From contig URGW01000036.1 in NCBI GenBank assembly GCA_900547475.1, positions 1-42,283 on the forward strand: 42,283 bases of DNA. Reading direction: 5' to 3'. Below, in pieces: positions 1-9,107 of the stretch. Source of the stretch: an uncultured Clostridium sp. (lineage in GTDB: Bacteria > Bacillota > Clostridia > Clostridiales > Clostridiaceae). Position numbers and translations under genes: made by a program. Within the stretch, counting starts at the first letter, position 1. Every line of letters starts with the position of its first letter. The notes under the pieces are model-generated. The model did not search any database and was not told where the DNA came from. It saw nothing but the letters and a program-made list of their open reading frames with translations.

Positions 1-3
1 AAA

Positions 4-77
4 TGGAGCGGGTAGTGGGAATCGAACCCACCTTTCCAGCTTGGAAGGCTGGAGTATTACCGATATACGATACCCGC
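4..77 (-). tRNA. tRNA-Gly (anticodon TCC)
   Basis: Read on the minus strand this is a complete 74-nt cloverleaf. The acceptor GCGGGTA pairs with TACCCGC, the T arm contains GGTTCGATTCC, the anticodon stem CCAGC/GCTGG encloses a loop with TCC, and CCA is encoded at the 3' end. TCC reads GGA/GGG glycine codons. It lies at the window edge, so whether it belongs to a tRNA cluster cannot be seen. Confidence 0.96.
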
Positions 78-226
78 GCATTGACTACGTTGTTTAGTAT
101 ATTATTTTTGTCGATGTTTGTCAACACTATTTTTTCATTTTTTTATTTTATTTTTTTATACCTCATTCACATATCTAAATGATATAATGTAAATGATTAA
201 AACATTATGCGGAGGATATTATATTT

Positions 227-1144
227 ATGAAAAAAATAAGTATGGCAAATGGTAATATTACAGCATCAGAAATTGGTTTAGGTTGCATGAGAATTGCAGA
301 TCTAGATAAAAAAGAAGTTAATAATTTAATTAATACTGCCTTAGATTGTGATATAAATTTCTTTGATCATGCTGATATTTATGGTAAAGGAAAATCTGAA
401 GAAATCTTTAGCGAAGCACTTTCTATGTCACCATCTTTAAGAGAGAAAATTATTCTTCAATCAAAATGTGCTATTAGACCTGGAATGTATGATTACTCTA
501 AAGAGCACATATTAAGTTCAGTAGATGGAATATTAAAAAGACTAAAAACTGATTACTTAGATATTTTATTACTACATAGACCAGATACCTTAATGGAACC
601 TGAGGAGGTAAGTGAAGCTTTTGAAAAATTATATAATGAAGGTAAAGTTAGAAACTTCGGAGTTAGCAATCATAATTCAATGCAAATTGAATTGTTAAAT
701 AAATACCTAAAAAATAAAATTACAATTAACCAACTTCAATTTAGTATAATGCACACTGGAATTATTGATTCTGGCTTAAATGTTAATATGAAAAATTCTC
801 CTTCTATAGATAGGGATAACTCTATTTTAGAATATTGCAGATTAAATGATATTACCATCCAAGCTTGGTCTCCATATCAATATGGATTCTTTGAAGGCAC
901 TTTCATAGATAACCCTAAGTTCCCTGAACTTAATAAAAAACTTAAAGAACTTGCAGAAAAATATAATGTAAGCTCTACTGCTATTGCTACTGCTTGGATA
1001 CTTAGACATCCAGCTAAAATACAAACTATTGTTGGTACAACAAATGAAAATAGATTAAAAGATATATGTACTGCTTCAAATGTAAATCTAACTAGACAAG
1101 AATGGTATGAAATTTACTTATCTGCTGGTAACATGCTACCTTAG
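227..1144 (+). CDS. aldo/keto reductase, YdhF-like
   Basis: A 305-residue soluble NAD(P)H-dependent oxidoreductase of the aldo/keto reductase superfamily, which reduces carbonyl compounds. The catalytic tetrad is visible: D47 and Y52 in FFDHADIYG, K80 in LQSKC and H117 in LLLHRPD. The segment GKVRNFGVSN and the C-terminal IVGTTNENRL (cofactor phosphate contact) are also typical. Length and motif layout fit the YdhF branch; the physiological substrate cannot be inferred. The ATG at 227 is preceded by GGAGG at 211-215. A TATAAT box at 183-188 is a possible -10, but no good -35 is seen. The gene is monocistronic and ends at a hairpin near 1205. Confidence 0.9.
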   Translation: MKKISMANGNITASEIGLGCMRIADLDKKEVNNLINTALDCDINFFDHADIYGKGKSEEIFSEALSMSPSLREKIILQSKCAIRPGMYDYSKEHILSSVDGILKRLKTDYLDILLLHRPDTLMEPEEVSEAFEKLYNEGKVRNFGVSNHNSMQIELLNKYLKNKITINQLQFSIMHTGIIDSGLNVNMKNSPSIDRDNSILEYCRLNDITIQAWSPYQYGFFEGTFIDNPKFPELNKKLKELAEKYNVSSTAIATAWILRHPAKIQTIVGTTNENRLKDICTASNVNLTRQEWYEIYLSAGNMLP

Positions 1145-1204
1145 TAAAATTAAAATGTTATTAAAAATAACTATGTAATTTACAAACTATAAAATAACTT
1201 TCAC

Positions 1205-1244
1205 AATATAAAGAATTACATTTTAACTGTGATTCTTTATATTT
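1205..1244 (+). terminator. probable terminator after the aldo/keto reductase
   Basis: A 16-bp stem (1205-1220 with 1229-1244, one T-G wobble) and an 8-nt loop, 60 bp after the stop. The following tract is AT-rich but not a clean T run. The rest of the 1145-1371 gap holds only AT-rich sequence leading into the next gene. Confidence 0.6.
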
Positions 1245-1371
1245 AATTATAATAAAACTTTTTCTCTTATAATTTTAACTACCATTAGCATTTGATTTTA
1301 TACATTTTATAGAATACTATTTATATAGTAAGAAAAATTGCAATATTAAACAATTAAATTATGGAGGGAAA

Positions 1372-2553
1372 ATGAAAAATAAAAATAAATCACTAATATT
1401 TATTATACTTTTAAATATGTTTAGTTCACTTGCATTTAACATGGCACATCCAGTTACCCCTATGTTTATAAATAAGCTTGGATTGCCTACCTTTATGTTT
1501 GGACTATTCTTTGCCACAATGTCTATTGGTAATTTTATCGGTTCACCATTGTTCGGTACATTATCTGATAAAAAAGGAAGAATTAAATTCTTAGTATTAG
1601 GTGCAATGGGATATGGTTTAAGCCAACTTGGCTTTGGTTTTAATACTAATCCATTTATAATACTTATATTTAGATTTACTGGTGGATTTTTTGTAGTGAG
1701 CTATTTAACTACATCAATGGCATATTTAACTGACATAACAACAAATGAAAATAGAACAAAGTATATCACATACTATGCAGCTGCAAACACAATAGGTACC
1801 TCATTAGGTTCACTTCTTGGTGGTATAATAGGTAACACTAATTTTAAATATACTTTCTTTTCTCAATTTATTTTATGTTTAATTTTAGGTATCTTAGTAT
1901 ACTTCTTATTAGAAGAACCAACAAAGGATAAAACTCTTACTAATTCAGTAAATGATGCTCACGATAAAATTAACTATTCAAAACTTTTAAATAAAAACCT
2001 ATTAATTATGTTTATAATTGTTATGGCTTTTTACTTTGCATCAACAAGTTATAACTCTAGCATTAATTATTACATAGAAGATGTTTTAAAACTTCCTCCT
2101 ACCTTTATAGGTGGATTCATGGCTTTAGTTGGAATAGTTGGCTTTATGATAAATTTATTTTTAACACCTTTGCTTGCAAAACACTTTAAAGAAATTAACC
2201 TATTTAAAACAATAACTATATGTATTGCAGCTTCATTATTTCTTATGGTAATATCTAAAAATGTTATTTTATTCTTAAGTTGTGCAGTTATATTTGCATC
2301 ATTTGCAAGTATACACATACCATTACAACAAAGTATAATAACAAAACTTGCTAAAGAAAATTATGGTTCCCTTATGGGAATTTTAAATTCCTCTAAAGCA
2401 ATAGGCCAAGTTACTGGCTCATTAACTGCTGGTTTTATATTTGATTTAGGAAATAAATTACCATTTTTAATTTCAGCCATTATAGTTTTTATAAGTTTTA
2501 TAGTTCTAATTCCATTGAACTCAAACTTAATTATAAATAATAAACACTCATAA
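1372..2553 (+). CDS. MFS transporter (DHA1-type, putative drug exporter)
   Basis: A 393-residue integral membrane protein with about 12 hydrophobic helices, typical of major facilitator drug:H+ antiporters. Motif A appears between helices 2 and 3 as GTLSDKKGR. A hydrophilic stretch near residues 190-210 (EEPTKDKTLTNS) is the usual central cytoplasmic loop. The first helix begins soon after the lysine-rich start MKNKNKS. The start is set by GGAGG a few bases before the ATG. The gene converges with clpB and shares a bidirectional terminator with it. The substrate is unknown; drug export is only the family default. Confidence 0.85.
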   Translation: MKNKNKSLIFIILLNMFSSLAFNMAHPVTPMFINKLGLPTFMFGLFFATMSIGNFIGSPLFGTLSDKKGRIKFLVLGAMGYGLSQLGFGFNTNPFIILIFRFTGGFFVVSYLTTSMAYLTDITTNENRTKYITYYAAANTIGTSLGSLLGGIIGNTNFKYTFFSQFILCLILGILVYFLLEEPTKDKTLTNSVNDAHDKINYSKLLNKNLLIMFIIVMAFYFASTSYNSSINYYIEDVLKLPPTFIGGFMALVGIVGFMINLFLTPLLAKHFKEINLFKTITICIAASLFLMVISKNVILFLSCAVIFASFASIHIPLQQSIITKLAKENYGSLMGILNSSKAIGQVTGSLTAGFIFDLGNKLPFLISAIIVFISFIVLIPLNSNLIINNKHS

Positions 2554-2555
2554 TA

Positions 2556-2599
2556 AAAAATACTCAAGACTCTCTAATGACTCTTGAGTATTTTTGTTT
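2556..2599. terminator. bidirectional terminator between MFS gene and clpB
   Basis: The arms AAAAATACTCAAGA and TCTTGAGTATTTTT are perfect complements around a 12-nt loop. A-rich and T-rich flanks give U tails in both directions, which serves the convergent genes. Confidence 0.9.
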
Positions 2600-2623
2600 T
2601 TATCTTAATTATTTAATTTTTAA

Positions 2624-5224
2624 TTACTCACTTTTAATTATAATTTCATCATCCTTACCATCAATAATAACATGTGATCCATAGTTAATATCTCCAGCAA
2701 TAATTAATCTTGCAAGTTTATTTTCTAAAGTATTTTGAATATATCTCTTAAGTGGCCTTGCTCCATAAACCGGATCATAACCTTCTGTTGCTAAAATATG
2801 CTTAGCTGCTGGTGTAACCTCTAAAGCAATATTTCTATCCTTTAATCTATTAGAAACCTCATTAACAAAGATATCAATAATCTTAGTTATTCCATTTTCA
2901 GATAATGGTTTAAACATTATAATATCATCAACTCTATTTAAAAACTCTGGTTTAAATCTCATTTTCATTTCATTCATTACTTCTTCTCTAATTCGTAGAT
3001 CTATACCCTCTTCTGATTTATTCTCTAAAAGATAGCTACTTCCTATATTAGAAGTCATAATAATAATTGTATTTTTAAAGTCAACAGTTTTACCTTTATT
3101 ATCTGTAAGCCTACCATCATCTAATATTTGTAAAAACATATTAAATACATCTTCATGTGCCTTTTCAATTTCATCAAATAATATTACACTATAAGGCTTT
3201 CTTCTAACTGCTTCAGTTAATTGACCACCTTCTTCATATCCTACATATCCTGGAGGCGCTCCAACTAATCTAGATACAGCATGTTTCTCCATATATTCAG
3301 ACATATCTATTCTTATAATATTTTCTTCAGAATCAAATAGGTTTCTTGCCAAAGTCTTTGCAAGTTCTGTTTTACCTACACCTGTTGGTCCTAAGAAAAT
3401 AAATGAACCTATTGGCCTATTTATATCTTTTAATCCTGCTCTTGCTCTAAGTATTGCAGATGTAACAGATGTAATAGCTTCTTCTTGCCCTATTACTCTT
3501 TTTTGCATTTCATCTTCAAGTCTTAATAACTTTTCTCTTTCACCTTCTAATAAATTAGATACAGGTATACCAGTCCATCTTGATAAAACTTGTGAAACCT
3601 CTTCTTCAGTAACTTCTTCCTTTAATAAAGCACCTTCATAATTTTCCTTAACTTCAACTTCCATTTGTTCAATAGCTGCTTCTAAGCTAGGAATTTCACC
3701 ATATTGAATTTCTGCAGCTTTATTATAGTCATATTGTCTTTGAGCTACTTCAAGATTTCCTCTAGCTTCATCAAGTTTTGCCTTTAACTCTTTTAATTTT
3801 AAGATGGCTCCTTTTTCTCTATCAAACTTAGCTGTCATTTCATCATTTTTAGCTTTAAGCTCTGAATATTCTTTTTCTAAAGCCTCTAGTTTTTTCTTAG
3901 AACCTTCGTCTTTCTCTCTTGTTAAAGCTTCTTTTTCTATTTCAAGTTGTACAATCCTTCTTCTAATTGCATCTAATTCTGCTGGAAGTGAATCTATTTC
4001 AGTTCTTATCATAGCTCCAGCTTCATCAATCAAATCAATAGCTTTATCTGGTAAATATCTATCTTGAATATATCTATCAGAAAGTTTCGCAGCTGCAACT
4101 ATCGCTGAATCATGAATTCTAACTCCATGATGAATTTCAAACCTTTCCTTTAATCCTCTTAATATTGAAATTGCATCTTCAACTGATGGTTCATCAACAA
4201 TAACAGGTTGAAATCTTCTTTCAAGAGCTTTATCTTTTTCAATATACTGTCTATATTCATCAAAAGTAGTTGCACCAATACAATGTAATTCACCTCTTGC
4301 AAGTAATGGTTTAATTAAGTTACCTGCATCCATTGCACCATCAGTTTTACCCGCTCCAACAATAGTATGAATTTCATCTATAAATAATATAATCTTACCT
4401 TCACTATTTTGAACTTCCTTTAAAACAGCTTTTAATCTTTCTTCAAATTCCCCTCTATATTTAGCTCCAGCAATTAAAGAACCCATATCTAATGAGAATA
4501 TAATTTTATCTTTTAATCCTTCTGGAACATCACCTCTTACTATTCTTTCAGCTAATCCTTCAACAATAGCAGTTTTACCAACACCAGGTTCACCAATTAA
4601 TACTGGATTATTTTTAGTTCTTCTAGAAAGAATTCTAATTGTTCTTCTTATTTCATCATCTCTTCCTATTACAGGATCTAACTTGTGCTTTTTAGCTAAT
4701 TCTACTAAGTTAGTACCATACTTAGCTAATGCATCATAAGTTCCTTCAGGATCTTGAGTATCTACTCTTTGACTTCCCCTTACCTCAGATAATACTTTCA
4801 TAAAGTTATCCTTTGTAACATTATACTTATTTAATATTTGTTTTGTTGTACCATTTTTATCTACATCAATTATCGCTAATATTAAATGTTCAACGCTAAT
4901 ATATGAATCTCCAAACTTCTTAGCTAAATCATCAGCCTTAACTAAAACTTCCTCTACATGTCTAGTTATATAAACTCCTGATCCATTAGCACCTTCACCT
5001 ATAACCTTTGGCATTTTATCCAAGGCATTTTTTATATCTATTATCATCATCTTTACATTAATACCCATCTTAGTAAAGATATTAGGAATTAATCCATCTT
5101 CAGCTTCTACTAAAGCAGAAAATAAATGAATAACTTCAATTTGTTGATGATTATATTTTACTGCTGTTAAATTTGCATCATTTAACGCTTGTTGTACTCT
5201 TAATGTCATTCTCTCAACGTTCAT
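2624..5224 (-). CDS. clpB: ATP-dependent chaperone ClpB
   Basis: An 866-residue Hsp100 disaggregase that threads aggregated proteins through a hexameric pore together with DnaK. The order is an N-terminal Clp repeat domain (1-150), AAA1 with Walker A GEPGVGKT (211-218) and Walker B ILFIDEIH, the coiled-coil middle domain (about 410-530, rich in E/K) that separates ClpB from ClpC, then AAA2 with GPTGVGKT near residue 605 and VILFDEIEKAH. The second pore loop is seen as GYVGYEEGG. Length matches the family (about 857-870). The start ATG at 5224 follows GAGGTGAATATAA. The gene stands alone behind a CtsR-type operator, so heat or stress induction is likely. Confidence 0.97.
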   Translation of the reverse strand: MNVERMTLRVQQALNDANLTAVKYNHQQIEVIHLFSALVEAEDGLIPNIFTKMGINVKMMIIDIKNALDKMPKVIGEGANGSGVYITRHVEEVLVKADDLAKKFGDSYISVEHLILAIIDVDKNGTTKQILNKYNVTKDNFMKVLSEVRGSQRVDTQDPEGTYDALAKYGTNLVELAKKHKLDPVIGRDDEIRRTIRILSRRTKNNPVLIGEPGVGKTAIVEGLAERIVRGDVPEGLKDKIIFSLDMGSLIAGAKYRGEFEERLKAVLKEVQNSEGKIILFIDEIHTIVGAGKTDGAMDAGNLIKPLLARGELHCIGATTFDEYRQYIEKDKALERRFQPVIVDEPSVEDAISILRGLKERFEIHHGVRIHDSAIVAAAKLSDRYIQDRYLPDKAIDLIDEAGAMIRTEIDSLPAELDAIRRRIVQLEIEKEALTREKDEGSKKKLEALEKEYSELKAKNDEMTAKFDREKGAILKLKELKAKLDEARGNLEVAQRQYDYNKAAEIQYGEIPSLEAAIEQMEVEVKENYEGALLKEEVTEEEVSQVLSRWTGIPVSNLLEGEREKLLRLEDEMQKRVIGQEEAITSVTSAILRARAGLKDINRPIGSFIFLGPTGVGKTELAKTLARNLFDSEENIIRIDMSEYMEKHAVSRLVGAPPGYVGYEEGGQLTEAVRRKPYSVILFDEIEKAHEDVFNMFLQILDDGRLTDNKGKTVDFKNTIIIMTSNIGSSYLLENKSEEGIDLRIREEVMNEMKMRFKPEFLNRVDDIIMFKPLSENGITKIIDIFVNEVSNRLKDRNIALEVTPAAKHILATEGYDPVYGARPLKRYIQNTLENKLARLIIAGDINYGSHVIIDGKDDEIIIKSE

Positions 5225-5263
5225 TTATATTCACCTCTTATTAGTATTCTTAACTTTAATTTA

Positions 5264-5293
5264 ATTTTAATACAAAAGTCAAAGAAAGTCAAA
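5264..5293 (-). promoter_or_regulatory. clpB promoter with CtsR operator
   Basis: On the plus strand 5277-5293 reads AGTCAAAGAAAGTCAAA, two heptads RGTCAAA spaced by three bases, which is the known CtsR box. On the minus strand the same bases form -35 TTGACT (5287-5292), then a 17-bp spacer and -10 TAAAAT (5264-5269). Repressor binding would therefore occlude the -35 element. The ctsR gene itself is not in the window. Confidence 0.88.
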
Positions 5294-5357
5294 GTAAATT
5301 TTAATTTATTTTTTGTCTTTTATACATATATAGTATAATACTTTTTTTATTTATTTT

Positions 5358-5386
5358 TTGTTTTTAATGGTAGTTATTGTTATAAT
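5358..5386 (+). promoter_or_regulatory. sigmaA-type promoter of the AraC-family gene
   Basis: TTGTTT at 5358-5363, a 17-bp spacer and TATAAT at 5381-5386, about 40 bp before the TTG start codon. It diverges from the clpB promoter. Confidence 0.65.
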
Positions 5387-5426
5387 ATTTACAAGATAAA
5401 TTTATATAGAAATTAGAGGTGAAATT

Positions 5427-7493
5427 TTGAGAAGAGAATATATAAATTATCCCTTTGAATTACCCATAAAAATATCATATTTAAATATTAAAAATTATCC
5501 AACTCACTGGCATAATTCAATTGAGATAATATATGTTTTAAAAGGTTCTTTGCAAATAAAAATAGACACTGACTCATTTATTCTCAATGAGCGTGAGGTT
5601 GAAATAATAAATTCTGATGAATCTCATGAAATTCAGAGTTTAGAAGATAATAAAGTGTTAATCTTCAATATAGACCCATTTTTCTTTGAAAAGTATTATA
5701 AGGATATAAATAATATATTTTTCTATACTAATTCTAATGATACTGAAGATCAAAATGGATCTGAATATGAAGAATTAAAAACTCTTTTATCTCAAATGCT
5801 TTGTGAGTATGTTCAAAAGCTTGAAGATTATGATGAAGAAATAGAAGAACTTCTTATAACACTACTTTATCACCTAGTAAATAACTTCCACTACTTAACA
5901 TATGAAAAAGAAGAATTAAAGGAAAAAACCGATCAATTAGCTAGGTATCATAGAATTTCAAAGTATATTTACAATAATTATAATAATAATATTACTTTGC
6001 AAGAAATTGCAAAAAAAGAGTTTTTAAGCACTCACTATTTATCTCATGAAATAAAATATGCTACTGGATATAGCTTTACAGACTTAATTAACTTAACTAG
6101 AATTGAGGAATCTATAAAATTATTACTTGATAGTGATATGAGTATTTCTGAAATTTCTGATGAAATAGGTTTTTCTCATGTTCGCTATTTTAATAAAAAT
6201 TTTAAATACTACTTTGGATGCACTCCTCTTCAATATAGGAAAAAATATGCTACCACAGAGAAAGAATATGAGCTATCTAAACAATTTGTAGAACTTTCTC
6301 TTAATGATGCTCTTGAAACCCTTTCTTACAACTTAGAAAACTATAATAGATTTAACTTTGAAAATAAACTTTGGAATATTCATGTTAATGTAGATAAAAT
6401 TTTAAATCCATTAGAAAAAGAGTTTAAGGAATGTATAAACTTAGGGGAATCTTTTGACCTTTTAATTGAAGATAATAAAGATATATTAGAAGAAATACAA
6501 GAAGAAATACATTTTGAATATGGGCGTCTAGAAAAAATGTTTCATAGCGATATGGGAGTATTTCTAGATTCTGATTTTTATAATTGGAACAAAGCAAAGG
6601 GTGTATTAGAATTTTTATCTAATATTTATCTAAAGCCTCTTATTTTACTTGATAACTTAGATTACTCTTTAGAAAAGTATATTAATATTCTAAGTAGCTT
6701 TTTAGACTATTTTACTGAGTTAGATATAGTAGAGGTTGCTGACTTTAAGTTTCAATTTAATTCTAGATTATCTGAAGATATAAAGTATAATCTACGCCAG
6801 TATATAAAAAATTATTATCAATTAGAAGTTTGTGAAATTGATTTTACATCTAAATCTGATTTAAATTCAATTTATGATACAGCCTATATGCTTCCATATA
6901 TAATTCATAATACTATTTTTAAAGGTAACTCTCTAAGCTTTCTTAAAGCTTTTGATGTTCTTGAGAAAGAAATAAATATTACAAATGAAGTATTTATAGG
7001 AGCTCCAGGCATAGTTAATGATATGGGAATTAGAAAGCCATCATATTATGCATATTACCTATTAAGTAAATTAGGCAATGATATAATTGCTCTTGATGAT
7101 GGCTACATTGTTACAAAATCAGACAACTATTATGCTATTCTTTTATACTCTCATAATGATGATGTTAATAATTTGGCTAGTTATGAAGATATATATCAAA
7201 AAGGTGGCATAAAAAAATCTTTTGAAAGAAAATACTCACTTAATATAGTAAATATTAAAAATTCAACTAGAATTATCACCTATGAACTTAATGAATCCCT
7301 AGGTTCCTCTTATAATTATTGGCTAGCTATGGGTTCTCCTGATAGACTTAGCAAAGAAGAAAAAGAAATTCTTCATAAGGCATCTTATCCTAAAATAGAA
7401 TTTAAATATTCTAAAAAAAGTTCAGTTTTAAATATAATTACTGAACTTAAGGGATATGGTGCTAAACTAATAGTACTTAAAAACATAAAATAA
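5427..7493 (+). CDS. AraC-family regulator with GH39-like C-terminal domain
   Basis: A 688-residue putative transcription factor. Residues 1-90 form a cupin-like sensor (THWHNSIEIIYVLKGS), 175-275 form the double-HTH AraC domain (ITLQEIAKKEFLSTHYLSHE ... IGFSHVRYFNKNFKYYFG), and roughly 300-688 resemble glycoside hydrolase family 39 (closing region with NDMGIRKPSYYAYYLL). No NEP catalytic signature is seen in that part, so it is probably a ligand-binding remnant rather than an enzyme. Sugar or glycan sensing is inferred. Translation starts at TTG 5427 after AGAGGTG. No carbohydrate genes are adjacent, so the target is unknown. Confidence 0.85.
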   Translation: MRREYINYPFELPIKISYLNIKNYPTHWHNSIEIIYVLKGSLQIKIDTDSFILNEREVEIINSDESHEIQSLEDNKVLIFNIDPFFFEKYYKDINNIFFYTNSNDTEDQNGSEYEELKTLLSQMLCEYVQKLEDYDEEIEELLITLLYHLVNNFHYLTYEKEELKEKTDQLARYHRISKYIYNNYNNNITLQEIAKKEFLSTHYLSHEIKYATGYSFTDLINLTRIEESIKLLLDSDMSISEISDEIGFSHVRYFNKNFKYYFGCTPLQYRKKYATTEKEYELSKQFVELSLNDALETLSYNLENYNRFNFENKLWNIHVNVDKILNPLEKEFKECINLGESFDLLIEDNKDILEEIQEEIHFEYGRLEKMFHSDMGVFLDSDFYNWNKAKGVLEFLSNIYLKPLILLDNLDYSLEKYINILSSFLDYFTELDIVEVADFKFQFNSRLSEDIKYNLRQYIKNYYQLEVCEIDFTSKSDLNSIYDTAYMLPYIIHNTIFKGNSLSFLKAFDVLEKEINITNEVFIGAPGIVNDMGIRKPSYYAYYLLSKLGNDIIALDDGYIVTKSDNYYAILLYSHNDDVNNLASYEDIYQKGGIKKSFERKYSLNIVNIKNSTRIITYELNESLGSSYNYWLAMGSPDRLSKEEKEILHKASYPKIEFKYSKKSSVLNIITELKGYGAKLIVLKNIK

Positions 7494-7500
7494 TGTACCG

Positions 7501-7526
7501 AAAACACCTTTTTTAGGTGTTTTTAT
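7501..7526 (+). terminator. terminator of the AraC-family gene
   Basis: AAAACACCT (7501-7509) pairs with AGGTGTTTT (7515-7523) around a T5 loop and runs into a T tract, directly after the stop codon. Confidence 0.85.
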
Positions 7527-7658
7527 GCTTTTTATAAATATTTATATTTATATACTTAATACTTATTGTACTAAAACTAAAGCATCTACATGAATACATT
7601 ATTTTTATTTTTAAGCTATACTAATAATATAAATTGTTTTTATGAAAGGGTGTTTCTT

Positions 7659-7757
7659 ATGAGAGGGCTATTTTTTAATCCATCACTATTAAATGATACT
7701 AAATCAAAGTGGTCATTTTGGATTTGGATGTCTAACCTTTTACATCACGATAACTAA
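7659..7757 (+). CDS. candidate 32-aa Trp-rich small peptide
   Basis: An ATG at 7659 with a well-spaced AAAGGG (7645-7650) opens a 32-codon frame ending in TAA at 7757. The peptide begins MRGLFFNPSLLNDTKSK and ends SFWIWMSNLLHHDN. It holds three tryptophans (two of them spaced WIW), a basic residue near the start, and no cysteine or clear signal peptide. It has its own terminator 37 bp downstream and faces two RRNPP-like peptide-responsive regulators. A signalling-peptide precursor is one reading (inference); a leader peptide, a small membrane-active peptide or a chance ORF are alternatives. No strong promoter is seen; TATACT at 7617-7622 is a possible -10. Confidence 0.45.
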   Translation: MRGLFFNPSLLNDTKSKWSFWIWMSNLLHHDN

Positions 7758-7793
7758 ATTTTTATTATGATAGCAAATAATTAATTATAATAT

Positions 7794-7828
7794 AAAAAAT
7801 AGAGAAGTTTTAAACTTCTCTATTTTTT
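7794..7828. terminator. bidirectional terminator between small ORF and HTH-TPR gene
   Basis: A near-perfect inverted repeat (AAAAAATAGAGAAGTTT and its complement AAACTTCTCTATTTTTT) with A and T tracts on both sides. It serves the plus-strand small ORF and the minus-strand regulator gene that ends at 7832. Confidence 0.9.
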
Positions 7829-7831
7829 ATA

Positions 7832-9091
7832 TTATAATTTTTTTTCAATATTTATAGCTAATATAAAATATTTAACAGATTCTTTTAATTCGCCTAAATT
7901 ATAATACAATTCAGCCATTTCATTATATCTCTTATATCTTTCTTCACTATTAGCAAATCTAAATAAAAAATCTGTAGATAAATTCATATACATTTCTGCT
8001 TGTATAAACTCACCTTTTTTCTGATATATCATACCTTTGAAATAATACCCTTTTTCTATTAGCTTTATTTCATCAATGTTAATAGCTAAATCTAAAGCTT
8101 CTTCTGTATATTTAAAAGCTTCTTCATATTGTCCATTATTATATAATGTATTAATACATTCTATTAAGAATTCCCCACAACCTTTTTTATCTTCTCTTGG
8201 ATAAATTTCAATTGCATCTTTTATTTCTTTCATAGCCTTATTAAATTCTTGAACTTGAAAATACATTTCTCCATTCTTTCCCTTAAATTTAGCTAATTCC
8301 TTTAAATCATTCTTCTTATATTCAAAAGCCTTTTTTAAATATTTTTCTGCCTCTATTTTATATAATAAAATATTTAAAGTTGCAAACTCATGATAAAAAT
8401 CTCCTTTAGCCTTATCACTCAAAATATTTATAAACTCTAATACTTTTTTTAAACATTCGTATGCTTTTTCTTTTATATTAATATTCTTATAACAAATTCC
8501 TTCATAAAAACACGCATAAACATAACTTAACCTATCTTCTATATGGTTATTTTCATAAATTTCTCTTATTCTTTCAAAATAACTTATTGCTTCATGATAC
8601 TCTGCTGTTTTCATAAAAAATGTAGACATATCATTATAATAAATAATAATTTCTTCATTACATTGAGTTAATTGATATAAATCATAATACTTTGAAATCA
8701 AAAGTTGCATATTTTCTAATTTATCATTATTCATATATAACTCAAACAAAATATGAATTAGCTTTAATGCCAAATCATTAAATCCACATTTGCATGCATA
8801 CTCTAAATTATAATTTATTATATCTTCTAATTTTTCAAATGAACAAGTGCTCTTTTTTATCTCTTCAACATTATGTTTTATTTGATCATAAACATCTCTT
8901 ACTAAATAATCATAATCTACTTGTAATTTCTTTGAGATATATCTAAGCGCTTCTTCATCCGCTTTAATTTTACCATTCTCTATGCAACTCATTTTTGAAA
9001 TAGAGATTTTATCTCCACATAATTCTTTTAATGTTATTCCTTTATAAATTCTAGATCTTTTAATCTTTTCTCCTGTTGATAATATCTCCAT
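7832..9091 (-). CDS. HTH-TPR regulator, RRNPP-like (second of pair)
   Basis: A 419-residue cytosolic protein. Residues 1-65 are an XRE-type helix-turn-helix (GEKIKRSRIYKGITLKELCG ... SKMSCIENGKIK) and the remainder is a string of TPR-like helical pairs, for example YHEAISYFERIREIYENN and GQYEEAFKYTEEALDLA. This layout is that of PlcR/NprR/Rgg-type regulators, whose TPR part binds an imported peptide. The start ATG follows GGGGGTAG. It lies 16 bp after its paralogue (MEIL.[ST].GEKIKR shared N-terminus), so both are probably one operon made by tandem duplication. Its HTH is less canonical than its neighbour's, so its DNA binding may have diverged. Targets and ligand are unknown. Confidence 0.82.
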   Translation of the reverse strand: MEILSTGEKIKRSRIYKGITLKELCGDKISISKMSCIENGKIKADEEALRYISKKLQVDYDYLVRDVYDQIKHNVEEIKKSTCSFEKLEDIINYNLEYACKCGFNDLALKLIHILFELYMNNDKLENMQLLISKYYDLYQLTQCNEEIIIYYNDMSTFFMKTAEYHEAISYFERIREIYENNHIEDRLSYVYACFYEGICYKNINIKEKAYECLKKVLEFINILSDKAKGDFYHEFATLNILLYKIEAEKYLKKAFEYKKNDLKELAKFKGKNGEMYFQVQEFNKAMKEIKDAIEIYPREDKKGCGEFLIECINTLYNNGQYEEAFKYTEEALDLAINIDEIKLIEKGYYFKGMIYQKKGEFIQAEMYMNLSTDFLFRFANSEERYKRYNEMAELYYNLGELKESVKYFILAINIEKKL

Positions 9092-9107
9092 AGCTACCCC
9101 CAGATAA

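Noticed and set aside
5301..5357. Possible small RNA or riboswitch between clpB and the AraC gene
   Set aside because: The stretch is AT-rich with no conserved riboswitch landmark and no strong hairpin.
7659..7757. Trp-operon style leader peptide and attenuator
   Set aside because: Three Trp codons and a following terminator recall attenuation, but no tryptophan or other biosynthetic gene follows; the next gene is convergent. I kept it as a small peptide candidate instead.
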